From Bacteroidales bacterium (GTDB taxonomy: Bacteria > Bacteroidota > Bacteroidia > Bacteroidales > WCHB1-69): 33,811 nucleotides of DNA. Position numbers and translations under genes: made by a program. This document shows positions 14,803 to 23,825 of the stretch, one piece after another. A model generated the notes under the pieces. It saw only the letters and a program-made list of their open reading frames with translations, did not search any database and had not been told where the DNA came from. Every line of letters starts with the position of its first letter. Positions within the stretch are counted from its first letter, which is position 1. The stretch is taken from NCBI GenBank assembly GCA_017506175.1, contig JAFVNW010000061.1, positions 1 through 33,811 of the forward strand, given 5' to 3'.

Positions 14803-17800
14803 ATGAAAAAAAACATCGTTCATATCATCACTGATGCCATTAAGCGGGGAAAATGGTTACAGCTACAGTACCTCAACCGCCGGAATGAAGAAAGCGCAGG
14901 CTGGTTTTCCATCCACGATTTCGAGTGCAAGTCCAATGATATTTTCTTGAAGGGTACTTGGTTTAATCCGAGTTTGGACGATTTGATCGACCCTTGTATC
15001 TCTGTCAGCAGAATCATAGAAGCGAATGTTTTGGAGTTTACCCATTACGATGGTTATCAGAATGTTATTAAAAAAATCGAAAGCAATAGCCGTTTTGTCG
15101 ACCGATTTCAATTCGATCATTTCAACAACAACATCCTTGCCTATCTTGCCGACTGCTACAAATACAACAAAGATCCATATATTGACAAGAGTTTATTGCT
15201 GGAAGGAGCTGATATTCACACACTTGAAAAAGATGGTATCACGCCTGTGATGAAAGAGAAAATCAGGGAAATCATCGCCAAAACGCGAAAATACAATTAC
15301 CCGAAAGACAATGACGATACGTGTTTCAGCGAACTTGCCGTTTCCGTTCTGTCTATCGATGAAGGCAATCGCAAGTTCCTTGTCTGCTATTACACACTGA
15401 CTTTCAATCCGGAAGACAACACGCTCAAAATCGGAGAGACCGATCCGCTCACTGGCGAGATTAATACGGAATTGAAATTCAACCAATATTTTTTAGACGA
15501 AAATTACCGACACTCCTTACAAAAATATATTGACTGCAGTTTGGATGATTTCAAGAATATGTTCACTCGAAACCGCAGTCAGGCCATACAAATTCTAACT
15601 GAAAATTTAGGACCGGGCGAAATAATCAATACCCGCCCCGACATCTACGTCTTGCAGCGGGAGTATTTTACGGATTTGAAAACGCTTTTTGAGCATATTG
15701 GCGACAGTCAGGACAAGAGGGAGTTGTCGGTTCCCCTGCGCACCTTCTTTGGCGACAGCCAGTCCAACCAGTACCTGCAGCGCACCAATCCCAACATCGT
15801 TATTTACGACAGCCGAGTGAATATCGATCAGGCGAGGGTGGTGTTTAATGCTGTAAAGCACCCACTGACGCTTGTACAGGGGCCTCCAGGAACGGGCAAA
15901 ACTCAGACCATCCTCAATGTGATTCTGACGGCCTTTTTCAATGATAAGAATGTACTGGTAACTTCCAACAACAACATTGCTGTGGATAATATCACAGAAA
16001 AGCTGGCTTTCAAATACCGTCAGCGAGATTTTGAACTGCCATACCTCCGCTTGGGGAATCGCGAGATGGTAAAACAGGCGATTCTAAAGATTCGCAAACT
16101 CTACGAAACAAAATTTGTCGGCGACCCTGACGACCGCAAAATCAACAAAATCAAATTGCGGGACAAGGAGAATAATGCTCGGATTCTCACTAAACTGAAA
16201 AATTACGAAGACCGTCAGCAACTGACCGAAGCCATTGAAATCGCCCAGAAATTCAGCAGATATACAGTTGATAACAACTTTTCAGGCGGGATAAATGAAT
16301 CGTTCGGGCAAAGCATCTCTGCCAACATCAACCATTTTATTGCAGAAAAGCAGGCGGAACTTAACAAGATTGAAGAGACTACCAATGAGGACATCCTGAA
16401 ACTCTTCCATTCTGTAAAGGAGGACGATATTTTCATGCAATACCTTTATTTTGAATCAATTAAGTTGCATAGGGAGTTGAGGAAGCCCAAATATCAGGAG
16501 CTGATTGAGATTGTTTATCATGCGGATGAGAATGAAGCTGCCACAGAGTTCAACAAGTGGTGCAAAGAGGATGAAAACGTCAAGCTTCTGACCAATATTT
16601 TCAAAATTATCATTTCCACGAACATTAGTTCCAACCGGCTGGGAACCACCCATTTCAAGTTTGACCTGTTAGTCATAGACGAAGCGGGGCAATCCGACAT
16701 TGCCACCGCACTTATTCCGATTGCACGGGCGACTTCGCTTCTTTTGGTTGGCGATCCCAACCAATTGGAACCAATCATTGTTTTAGATTCGAGCGTGAAT
16801 GAAAAGCTGCGTCATCACTATGAAATCAGCAACGATTACAATTTCATGACGCACTCCATCTATTCGCTTTTTGCCGCCAAAAGCAAAATCAAACCCGAAA
16901 TACACCTGACCTACCATTACCGCTGCGGCAAAAAAATCATCGACTACAGTAATCAGCGTTACTATCAAAAACAGTTGAAAGTGCTGACACAAAACGCGGG
17001 AGGACTGGAACTCCTTTCTGTAAAGAACAAGAACAGCGCAAGAAAAAACGAGTATTTTGATGAGGCAAGTGGCATTGTGGATTATCTGATACGCAATCAA
17101 ATTAAAGATAACACATTCATTATCACACCTTTCGTAAACCAAGCGGAAATTATCAACGACTTGCTGAAAACCAACGGACTTCAAAAAGTGAGAGCAAATG
17201 GAAAAACGAGTGGGATTGAAGCCGGCACGGTTCATTCTTCGCAAGGAAAAGAGGCCAACAACATCATTTTCTCAACAGCCATTTCACCCAAAACCGCCAA
17301 AAGAACCTACGACTGGCTCAAGAATAACCGTGAACTGATCAATGTGGCCACGACTCGCGCCAAAGAGAAACTGATTGTCGTCTCCGATGTGGAGGCTTTG
17401 GAAAAACTAAGCGACAAAAGCGACGATTTATTTGCATTGGTAAAGTACATTCAAAGCAATGGAAATATGACGGTGCTGCCGTCAGCTAACACCATCCAAA
17501 TCGGTCGCTCCAACGGTTCCAAAAATGAAGAGGAGTTCTTCAAGACCGTAGGCCATTTTTGCAGCTGTCAGAAAAACCACTCTTTTAAAGTCAAAAGAAA
17601 TGTTAAATTGACGGATGTCATCAAAGACAAAAGATTTGCAGAAAACCGGCAGGAATTCGACTGTATTCTGTACAATTACGACGAGCCGAAAATCGTTTTC
17701 GAAATCAACGGCGGCGAACACGTCGGCAATCAACGGCGCGAGCAGCTTGACACACTGAAACGCTCTATTCTGGAACAACACAACATCAAATCCATCACCA

Positions 17801-17901
17801 TCCCCAATTCCGACATCAAGCATTACGAACTGATACGCGACCTGATTCTGAAGGTGATTGACGGAAGCCAGTACCAGCAGACGCTATTTGATGTGGTGTG
17901 A
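14803..17901 (+). CDS. WYL-like/SF1 helicase/nuclease fusion, candidate defence protein
   Basis: The 1032-residue protein has three parts. Residues about 10-80 (AIKRGKWLQLQYLNRRNEES... ISVSRIIEA) resemble a WYL-type ligand-sensing fold. Residues about 340-880 are a DNA2/NAM7-like SF1 helicase: motif I GPPGTGKT (360-367), motif II DEAGQ (626-630), motif III GDPNQLEP, motif IV YHYRCG, motif V GTVHSSQGKE and motif VI ATTRAKEK (from 849). Residues about 945-1015 resemble a DUF2726/DUF559-type PD-(D/E)XK nuclease (FDCILYN...IVFEINGGEH, with D953, E967, and Asn where Lys is usual). The protein is cytoplasmic and presumably acts on nucleic acid. Its place among toxin-antitoxin modules suggests anti-phage function, which is inference. 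Helicase call very sure; the end domains moderate. Confidence 0.85.
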   Translation: MKKNIVHIITDAIKRGKWLQLQYLNRRNEESAGWFSIHDFECKSNDIFLKGTWFNPSLDDLIDPCISVSRIIEANVLEFTHYDGYQNVIKKIESNSRFVDRFQFDHFNNNILAYLADCYKYNKDPYIDKSLLLEGADIHTLEKDGITPVMKEKIREIIAKTRKYNYPKDNDDTCFSELAVSVLSIDEGNRKFLVCYYTLTFNPEDNTLKIGETDPLTGEINTELKFNQYFLDENYRHSLQKYIDCSLDDFKNMFTRNRSQAIQILTENLGPGEIINTRPDIYVLQREYFTDLKTLFEHIGDSQDKRELSVPLRTFFGDSQSNQYLQRTNPNIVIYDSRVNIDQARVVFNAVKHPLTLVQGPPGTGKTQTILNVILTAFFNDKNVLVTSNNNIAVDNITEKLAFKYRQRDFELPYLRLGNREMVKQAILKIRKLYETKFVGDPDDRKINKIKLRDKENNARILTKLKNYEDRQQLTEAIEIAQKFSRYTVDNNFSGGINESFGQSISANINHFIAEKQAELNKIEETTNEDILKLFHSVKEDDIFMQYLYFESIKLHRELRKPKYQELIEIVYHADENEAATEFNKWCKEDENVKLLTNIFKIIISTNISSNRLGTTHFKFDLLVIDEAGQSDIATALIPIARATSLLLVGDPNQLEPIIVLDSSVNEKLRHHYEISNDYNFMTHSIYSLFAAKSKIKPEIHLTYHYRCGKKIIDYSNQRYYQKQLKVLTQNAGGLELLSVKNKNSARKNEYFDEASGIVDYLIRNQIKDNTFIITPFVNQAEIINDLLKTNGLQKVRANGKTSGIEAGTVHSSQGKEANNIIFSTAISPKTAKRTYDWLKNNRELINVATTRAKEKLIVVSDVEALEKLSDKSDDLFALVKYIQSNGNMTVLPSANTIQIGRSNGSKNEEEFFKTVGHFCSCQKNHSFKVKRNVKLTDVIKDKRFAENRQEFDCILYNYDEPKIVFEINGGEHVGNQRREQLDTLKRSILEQHNIKSITIPNSDIKHYELIRDLILKVIDGSQYQQTLFDVV

Positions 17902-17908
17902 AGGAATC

Positions 17909-17954
17909 TCATCCAACCAGCCTTGGATTTCCGCGATGCGCCGGCGGTATTTCT
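17909..17954 (-). pseudogene. Duplicated 3' scrap of the 89-codon hypothetical gene
   Basis: These 46 bp match 28554-28599 at 44 positions. On the minus strand they encode YRRRIAEIQGWLDE, the C-terminal end of the hypothetical protein at 28544-28813. The scrap lies in the 79-bp gap between the convergent helicase and AraC genes. It probably marks the scar of a deletion or insertion when the helicase arrived. Confidence 0.8.
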
Positions 17955-17980
17955 ACAGCACCTAATTGAATGGGATTGTT

Positions 17981-18754
17981 TTAGTCTGCCTTGGTGTGGG
18001 CTGTGCCGTTCCACATCTTCTCATTGTCTTTTATCATGTTTTTGAACACATTCGGCGTGACGCCGACAATGCGTTTGAAAGCGGAGTGGAAGACCTGCCG
18101 GTTGTTGTACCCGCACATTTCAGCTATGGCCTCCAACTTGTACTGTCGGGTTGTCGGGTCGGTAAGCAGCCGAACTGCCTCTTTGATGCGGTAATCGTTG
18201 AGTAGCGTCGGGAAATTGCATCGCAAATAAGTGTTGATTGTCTTTGAGATGGAAGCACTGCTCACCTTCAGGTGCCTTGCCAATTCATCGATAGTCAACG
18301 ACTGGTTGGTGAATATTTTCTCTTCTTCGAATGACTTTGTGATTTTGTCCAGAAGTTCCTTTTCAGCTAAATTGGTGGGTTTCGGATTGTCGGCGGAAGC
18401 ATTTTCGGAGAGGATGTTGAGTTTGGCATCTTTTTCTAAAATCTTATACAACAATTTTTTATAGCGCCTTTGCTTGTCGGTGAACAGGAAGATGAAAAGG
18501 ATGGCTGTGGTGGTTGTTGTACCTAAAGCAATGAACTCCCAGATGGAAAAATGGGGCGTGGACTCTTCGATTTCCAAAATTTTGTGTTCCAGCTTTTTCG
18601 CATCCTCGTATTCGCCGCTTTTGTAAAGTTCGAAAGCGCGCAATCGAAGGGAATTATTGTGAATGTGGATGGAATTGCCGACAAGTAACGCCAGCATCAA
18701 CAGCACCGCGACAACATGAATAGTGTAAAGAAAAGGTCGATAAGTCTTTGTCAT
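17981..18754 (-). CDS. Membrane-anchored AraC-family transcription regulator
   Basis: The 257-residue protein has two membrane segments (about residues 8-28, VVAVLLMLALLVG, and 78-96, ALGTTTTTAILFIFLF). Between them is a short, probably periplasmic loop with a helical stretch. A C-terminal AraC domain with two helix-turn-helices follows (SLTIDELARHLKVSSASISK and IAEMCGYNNRQVFHSAFKRI). This is the layout of Bacteroidota membrane AraC regulators whose sensing region is reduced. ATG 18754 is preferred over an upstream TTG at 18775, which overlaps the -7 box. The gene is divergent from the transporter-sulfur operon, so it may regulate it (inference). Confidence 0.85.
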   Translation of the reverse strand: MTKTYRPFLYTIHVVAVLLMLALLVGNSIHIHNNSLRLRAFELYKSGEYEDAKKLEHKILEIEESTPHFSIWEFIALGTTTTTAILFIFLFTDKQRRYKKLLYKILEKDAKLNILSENASADNPKPTNLAEKELLDKITKSFEEEKIFTNQSLTIDELARHLKVSSASISKTINTYLRCNFPTLLNDYRIKEAVRLLTDPTTRQYKLEAIAEMCGYNNRQVFHSAFKRIVGVTPNVFKNMIKDNEKMWNGTAHTKAD

Positions 18755-18772
18755 CGTTTGAATTTTATGCTG

Positions 18773-18780
18773 CAAAAATA
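18773..18780 (-). promoter_or_regulatory. -7 box for the AraC regulator gene
   Basis: TATTTTTG on the minus strand lies 18 bp before the ATG at 18754, implying a very short leader and excluding the upstream TTG as the start. Confidence 0.6.
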
Positions 18781-19210
18781 CATAAATCGCATTATTGTGA
18801 AACAGTAGAAGAGATTGACGTATCTTTTTGTAACAAAGAGATTTATAACCTAAATGAAAGGAATATTTACAGTAATTATTTTTATTCTGACACGATTTTG
18901 GGGATAGTTACTGTCTAAAAATGTAGGCGATTATACTTTTGCAGTGCATTTGAAACTTCGTATAGTCTTTTACGTGCAATGCCGAGATGCGAATCACGGT
19001 CATCAATTTTAATCATTATGTTACATGGCTATCTTCAATTGTAAAATTTCTTACTAAAGTGAACAGAAATCAGTGAACAGTGAACAGGATTTTAGGCAAA
19101 AGACACAAAAAACCTTGGTTTTCCGTCTCAGATACCATCTTTATATTTTGCAAATCACCCCAAATCAAGGTTGTGCTATTTTGAGGGATAATCTATAAAC
19201 AATTATATGT
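18781..19210 (+). other. Long leader or control region of the pst-cys operon
   Basis: This 430-bp gene-free stretch separates the divergent AraC gene and pstS. It holds a -7 box TACTTTTG at 18934-18941 on the plus strand, which would give a leader of about 265 nt. It also holds the 7-bp repeat at 19058-19085 and a loose inverted repeat, AACCTTG (19111-19117) with CAAGGTT (19166-19172). I see no match to a known riboswitch. The length leaves room for regulator sites or an RNA control element. Confidence 0.45.
19058..19085. repeat. 7-bp-period tandem repeat in the pst-cys leader
   Basis: AGTGAAC, AGAAATC, AGTGAAC and AGTGAAC stand in tandem. A related block (AGTGAAC, AAAAATA, GGTGAAC) begins at 27024, after hydE, so both sides of the operon carry this unit. 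Confidence 0.6.
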
Positions 19211-20182
19211 ATGAAGAGTGTCAGACTTTTTTCAATTTTATTGTTAGCGGGCGCAATGCTCGTTTCTTGTTCGAGCAAGAACACTGGTGGGAAAACGCAG
19301 GACTCCACGAATTTGAAGGGAGAGATTTCACTATCGGGGGCGTTTGCTCTTTATCCGTTGGCGGTTGAATGGGCTGGAGAGTTCCAGCAGATGCATCCGG
19401 GCGTGAAGATAGACATCTCGGCGGGCGGTGCTGGCAAAGGCATCACCGATGCTTTGTCGGGCATGGTGGATCTTGGCATGGTTTCCCGCGAACTTTATCA
19501 GGAGGAAATTGACAAAGGAGCCGTCGGCATTGCTGTGGCCAAGGACGCGGTGGTAGCGACCATCAATGCCAAGAATCCCGCCTTGAAAGAGATTTTGGCT
19601 CATGGACTTACGCCCGAAATGGCCACGAGAATCTGGATTACAGGCGATGTAAAAACCTGGGGTGACCTGCTGGGCATCAACGACCAAACTCCCATTCACG
19701 TTTATACGAGAAGTGACGCTTGCGGCGCCGCTGAAACTTGGGCAAACTGGTTTGGCCATAAGCAGGAAGACCTCAAAGGCACCGCCGTCTATGCCGACCC
19801 GGGTCTCGCCAACGCCGTTCAAAAAGACATTTACGGCATCGGTTTCAACAACATCGGCTATGCCTACGATAACGAAACGCACAAGTACTTGACCGACCTG
19901 CGCGTGGTGCCCGTTGATAACAACAAGAACGGACAAATCACCAGCGATGAGTATTTCTACGATGTGAAGGATTCGGTCACGAAAGCCATTGGTGAAGGTC
20001 GCTATCCATCGCCCCCCGCCCGCGACCTCTACCTTGTCTCCAAAGGCAAACCCTCCAATCCCGTGGTTGTTGAATTTCTCAAATACATCCTCTCCAAAGG
20101 ACAAGACAAAAACGAATCCGTCGGCTACATCCGCATGAGTGCCGATAAAATTAAAGCCGGAATGGAGAAAGTGGGACTTTGA
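19211..20182 (+). CDS. pstS: PstS-type substrate-binding lipoprotein
   Basis: This 323-residue protein has a lipoprotein signal (LVSC, Cys20) and the PstS-like periplasmic binding fold. Visible blocks are LSGAFALYPLAVEWAGEFQQ, VKIDISAGGAGKGITDALSG and MVDLGMVSREL, then the hinge region YTRSDACGAAETWANWFG. In a Gram-negative cell it would sit in the periplasm and hand its anion to PstCA. The binding loop GGAGKG differs from the usual GSGxG of phosphate PstS. The gene stands first in an operon with cysDNH and without phoU, so sulfate or another oxyanion is a serious alternative. Its stop is 1 bp before the pstC start. Family sure, substrate unsure. Confidence 0.82.
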   Translation: MKSVRLFSILLLAGAMLVSCSSKNTGGKTQDSTNLKGEISLSGAFALYPLAVEWAGEFQQMHPGVKIDISAGGAGKGITDALSGMVDLGMVSRELYQEEIDKGAVGIAVAKDAVVATINAKNPALKEILAHGLTPEMATRIWITGDVKTWGDLLGINDQTPIHVYTRSDACGAAETWANWFGHKQEDLKGTAVYADPGLANAVQKDIYGIGFNNIGYAYDNETHKYLTDLRVVPVDNNKNGQITSDEYFYDVKDSVTKAIGEGRYPSPPARDLYLVSKGKPSNPVVVEFLKYILSKGQDKNESVGYIRMSADKIKAGMEKVGL

Positions 20183-20183
20183 C

Positions 20184-21071
20184 ATGTTGAGTTGGAGGCT
20201 GGCTAAGGAAAAGGTGATGAGTGGCGTGATGTTTTTCATCACGTGTGCTTCGCTGTTGCTGGTGGTGGCGATGGGCATTGGACTTTGCCTGCGCTCGTCG
20301 CCCATCCTGTCGGAAATTTCCCTTTGGGACATCCTCTCCGCCAACGAGTGGAAACCGGCGAAAAATCAATTCGGTTTCTTCCCGTTTATTATGGGCACGG
20401 TGTGCGTGACGGGAATCTCCATAGTGTTGGCCCTGCCGGTTTCTCTCTTTACGGCCCTGTTTTTGACAGAATACTCCCATTCGCAGGTCAGAAAATTTGT
20501 GTATCCGGTGCTGGACATCCTAGCGGCTTTGCCCTCCGTAATCTACGGCGTGTGGGGCACGCTGATTGTGGTTCCGTGGATTAGCGGCTGGTTGGCCCCG
20601 CGGTTTGTATCGGAATACACCTCCGGCTATACGGTGTTGGCGGCCGGAACGGTGCTGGCCATTATGATTCTGCCGCTGCTGGTGAGCATGTTCGTGGAGA
20701 TTTTCAGCACGGTGCCAGGCGAAATGCGTGAAGCCGCCTACGCCTTGGGTTCCACCCGTTGGCAGTTGTCGAGGCGCGTGGTGATGAAGAAATCCTTGCC
20801 GGGAATCTTCGCCACGGTGGTGCTGGCGGTCTCCCGCGCCTTAGGCGAGACCATCGCTGTGCTGATGGTGTGCGGCAACCTGCCGCAAGTGCCCCGTTCC
20901 CTGTTCGATGCCTGCTACCCGCTACCCGCTCTCATCGCCAACAACTATGGCGAAATGATGTCCATGCCGCTCTATGAAGCTGCCCTTATGCTCGCTGCTG
21001 CAATCCTCTTCATCGTCGTGCTGCTCTTCAATCTGCTCTCGCGTATCATCCTGAAACGGGTTGAAGACTGA
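20184..21071 (+). CDS. pstC: PstC-type ABC transporter permease
   Basis: The 295-residue membrane protein has about six hydrophobic segments, a large first periplasmic loop (SPILSEISLWDILSANEWKP) typical of PstC, and the ATPase-contact EAA loop EMREAAYALGSTRWQLSRRV. It forms the inner-membrane pore with PstA. ATG 20184 is chosen because it follows the pstS stop at 20182 and starts MLSWRLAKEKVM. An in-frame ATG at 20139 lies inside pstS. The tight spacing shows co-translation with pstS. Confidence 0.88.
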   Translation: MLSWRLAKEKVMSGVMFFITCASLLLVVAMGIGLCLRSSPILSEISLWDILSANEWKPAKNQFGFFPFIMGTVCVTGISIVLALPVSLFTALFLTEYSHSQVRKFVYPVLDILAALPSVIYGVWGTLIVVPWISGWLAPRFVSEYTSGYTVLAAGTVLAIMILPLLVSMFVEIFSTVPGEMREAAYALGSTRWQLSRRVVMKKSLPGIFATVVLAVSRALGETIAVLMVCGNLPQVPRSLFDACYPLPALIANNYGEMMSMPLYEAALMLAAAILFIVVLLFNLLSRIILKRVED

Positions 21072-21092
21072 CAGTGACTTAGTATAGATAAT

Positions 21093-21965
21093 ATGAAATT
21101 GAAGAAACGTTTTGGAAAAAATAGTGGGAAGTTCATCATGGAATGGGTGATGAAGGCGTTGATGATTATTTCGTTGGCGGTGGTGGTGTTTGCTGCTGTA
21201 TTTATCATTTTCACCATAGTAAAAAAAGGGTGGAGTTGCATCACGTGGGAGATGGTGACAAGTTTGCCAGGAAATGGTTTTTACATCGGCAAGTCGGGCG
21301 GCTTTCTCAATGCAATAGTGGGTTCGTTGTACATTGTGCTGGCTTCCACGCTGTTAGGTCTTATTGTCAGCATCCCTGCCGTTTTTTACTTGAATGTTTT
21401 CCTTAAAAAATCGTCGAAGATCGCCTCGGTCGCGCGCTTGGCGTATGATGTGCTTTTCGGCATTCCGAGCATTGTATATGGTGCGTTTGCCTTTTCCATT
21501 ATGATTTTTATTGGAATGCGCACCTCCCTTTTGGGCGGCATCATCACTACCACGCTCCTCATCATCCCGATTCTCATCCGTTCGATGGATGAGGTGGCGA
21601 AGAACGTGCCATCGGAGTTGTACGAAGCCTCCTTCGCAATGGGAGCCACTCGCACGGAAACCATCCGCATCGTGCTCCGCCAGATTCTGCCAGGTATCGC
21701 CACCGCCATCCTCTTGTCAGTAGGCCGCGCCATTGGTGACGCAGCCGGTATCATGCTCACCACCGGTTTTTCCGACACCATCCCCACCTCACTAACACAA
21801 CAAACCGCCACTCTGCCGCTCTCCATCTTCTTCCAACTCACTGCTCCACAAGCCGAAGTGCAGGACCGTGCCTACGCCGCCGCGCTCGTCCTAACAATCA
21901 TCGTATTGTTAATCAGTCTTCTCGGAAGATTTATCACCAGTTATTTCTCAAAAAATAAAATCTAA
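21093..21965 (+). CDS. pstA: PstA-type ABC transporter permease
   Basis: The 290-residue permease has an N-terminal basic stretch, about six membrane segments and the EAA loop SELYEASFAMGATRTETIRI followed by VLRQILPGIATAILLSVGRAIGDAAGI, the PstA signature region. It pairs with PstC in the inner membrane. It starts 21 bp after pstC and is followed after 43 bp by pstB. No sign of truncation. Confidence 0.9.
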   Translation: MKLKKRFGKNSGKFIMEWVMKALMIISLAVVVFAAVFIIFTIVKKGWSCITWEMVTSLPGNGFYIGKSGGFLNAIVGSLYIVLASTLLGLIVSIPAVFYLNVFLKKSSKIASVARLAYDVLFGIPSIVYGAFAFSIMIFIGMRTSLLGGIITTTLLIIPILIRSMDEVAKNVPSELYEASFAMGATRTETIRIVLRQILPGIATAILLSVGRAIGDAAGIMLTTGFSDTIPTSLTQQTATLPLSIFFQLTAPQAEVQDRAYAAALVLTIIVLLISLLGRFITSYFSKNKI

Positions 21966-22008
21966 TGTACGGGCGCAAAATTCTGCGTCTCTTCCCATCC
22001 ATAATAAT

Positions 22009-22833
22009 ATGCCTCTTTTCCAAAAATTATCCGACCTTAAAAATGAAGATTTCGCCTCTCCCTGGGCGAATGACGGAAAATCCCGTCTTTATACAGAGAA
22101 CCTGAGCCTGTCCATCCATGGGAATCGGATTTTGAAAAACATCTCGGTCGAACTTCCATGCAATAAAATCACCTGCATTGTCGGACCGTCGGGATGCGGG
22201 AAATCCACGCTGCTGAAGACCTTTAACCGTTTGATAGACATGACGGAGGGTGTGAAAATCAGCGGGAATGTGTTCTTGGGAAATGAGAACATCGTCAAGG
22301 CGGGCTTTGATGATTTGACTGAAATCCGTCGTCGCATCGGGCTGGTGCCGCAGCGTCCGTGTCCGCTGCCAATGTCCATTTACGGCAACATCGCCTACGG
22401 CTGCAAGATTCACGGGGTTAGAAAGCGTCGTGAACTCAATCGCATTGTGGTGAAATATCTGAATGAGGTTGGATTGTGGAATGAGGTGAAAAACCGTTTG
22501 CGCTCTCCGGCAGTCGGCCTCTCTATTGGACAGCAGCAGCGGCTCTGTCTGGCCCGTAGTCTCGCCGTTGAACCCGAGTACATTCTCGCCGATGAAGCCA
22601 CCAGTGCTCTTGATCCGCAATCCAGCAAAATCGTCGAGGATCTTTTCGTGCGCCTCAAAGAGAAATACTCCATCGTGATGGTCACCCACACCCTCCATCA
22701 GGCTATGCGCATCGCCGACTACGTCATCTTCATCTATATGGGTGAAATCATCGAAACCGGCACTGCCGACGAGGTCTTCCACCACCCCAAACACGAATTG
22801 ACTAAGAACTATCTCTCAGGTGTATTCAGTTGA
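22009..22833 (+). CDS. pstB: PstB-type ABC transporter ATPase
   Basis: The 274-residue ATPase has Walker A GPSGCGKST (59-67), a Q-loop at LVPQRPCPLP, the signature LSIGQQQR (171-178), Walker B YILADEATSALD (191-202) and the H-loop VTHTLHQA. In normal PstB the signature is LSGGQQQR, so the Gly-to-Ile change at the second position is unusual though probably tolerated. A ~25-residue N-terminal extension precedes the usual start. It drives the transport of the anion bound by the PstS-like protein. No phoU follows; instead cysD starts 45 bp downstream. Confidence 0.9.
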   Translation: MPLFQKLSDLKNEDFASPWANDGKSRLYTENLSLSIHGNRILKNISVELPCNKITCIVGPSGCGKSTLLKTFNRLIDMTEGVKISGNVFLGNENIVKAGFDDLTEIRRRIGLVPQRPCPLPMSIYGNIAYGCKIHGVRKRRELNRIVVKYLNEVGLWNEVKNRLRSPAVGLSIGQQQRLCLARSLAVEPEYILADEATSALDPQSSKIVEDLFVRLKEKYSIVMVTHTLHQAMRIADYVIFIYMGEIIETGTADEVFHHPKHELTKNYLSGVFS

Positions 22834-22878
22834 GGTGAGAGGTGTGGAATGTAATAAATCAAAAAACAAATAAACAAA

Positions 22879-23769
22879 ATGACTCATTTAAAGGAACTAG
22901 AAGCAGAATCAGTTTATGTTTTGCGTGAAGTGGCGGAGCAGTTTCAGAATCCGTGCATTCTTTTTTCGGGAGGAAAGGATTCCATCGTTGTCACTCATTT
23001 GGCTTACAAGGCTTTTTATCCCGCCAAAATCCCGTTTCCGTTGTTACATATCGACACGGGGCACAACTTCCAAGAGACCTTGGACTACCGCGATGCGTTG
23101 GTGAAGAGGTTGGGCGTGCGCTTGGTGGTGGGGTGTGTCCAGGAATCCATTGACACCGGCCGCGTGAAGGAGGAAACAGGCTACAATGCCAGCCGCAACA
23201 AACTGCAGACGGTGACGTTGCTTGACACCATTGAAAAGTACAAGTTCGATGCGGCTATCGGCGGCGCACGCCGAGATGAGGAGAAGGCTCGAGCCAAAGA
23301 ACGCATCTTCTCCCACCGCGACGAGTTCGGCCAGTGGAATCCCAAGAACCAGCGCCCCGAGCTTTGGAATCTTTACAACGGACACAAGTCCCAAGGTGAG
23401 CATTTCCGCGTTTTCCCTATCAGCAATTGGACCGAAATGGACGTTTGGCAGTACATCTATCAAGAGCAGATTGAGATGCCGAGCCTCTATTTCACGCACA
23501 CCCGCAAGGCATTTTTCCGTGATGGGCAATGGCTGGCGGCGGAACCCTGTATGAAACTCAAACCCGATGAAAAAGTGGAGGTGAAGCAAGTGCGCTGCCG
23601 AACCATCGGCGACATCACCTGCACTGGACTCACACTCTCCACCGCACACACATTGGAGGATATTATCAGCGAAATTGCCGCCACCCGCATCACCGAACGC
23701 GGTGGGCGTGCCGACGACAAACGCTCTGAAACCGCTATGGAAGACCGCAAAAAAGCCGGCTATTTCTGA
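22879..23769 (+). CDS. cysD: Sulfate adenylyltransferase subunit 2
   Basis: The 296-residue enzyme carries the PP-loop FSGGKDSIVVTHLAYKAF and the conserved blocks PLLHIDTGHNFQETLDYRD, GGARRDEEKARAKERIFSHR and FPISNWTEMDVWQYI. With CysN it adenylates sulfate to adenosine 5'-phosphosulfate (APS) in the cytoplasm. The length and the C-terminal ITERGGRADDKRSETAMEDR are standard for CysD. It sits between pstB and cysN, transcribed as one unit. Confidence 0.97.
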   Translation: MTHLKELEAESVYVLREVAEQFQNPCILFSGGKDSIVVTHLAYKAFYPAKIPFPLLHIDTGHNFQETLDYRDALVKRLGVRLVVGCVQESIDTGRVKEETGYNASRNKLQTVTLLDTIEKYKFDAAIGGARRDEEKARAKERIFSHRDEFGQWNPKNQRPELWNLYNGHKSQGEHFRVFPISNWTEMDVWQYIYQEQIEMPSLYFTHTRKAFFRDGQWLAAEPCMKLKPDEKVEVKQVRCRTIGDITCTGLTLSTAHTLEDIISEIAATRITERGGRADDKRSETAMEDRKKAGYF

Positions 23770-23825
23770 TGCACTCGCCGGCAACCGTACTTAAAACTCA
23801 TCACATAACACAGCTTGTTTAGAAA

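Noticed and set aside
18934-19210. Known sulfur riboswitch (SAM type) in the pst-cys leader
   Set aside because: No conserved SAM-I or SAM-II core sequence or strong helix set could be identified; only a loose inverted repeat is present.
19331-20344. A 337-codon minus-strand open frame across pstS and pstC
   Set aside because: Antisense shadow of two genes with strong family motifs; no domain of its own.
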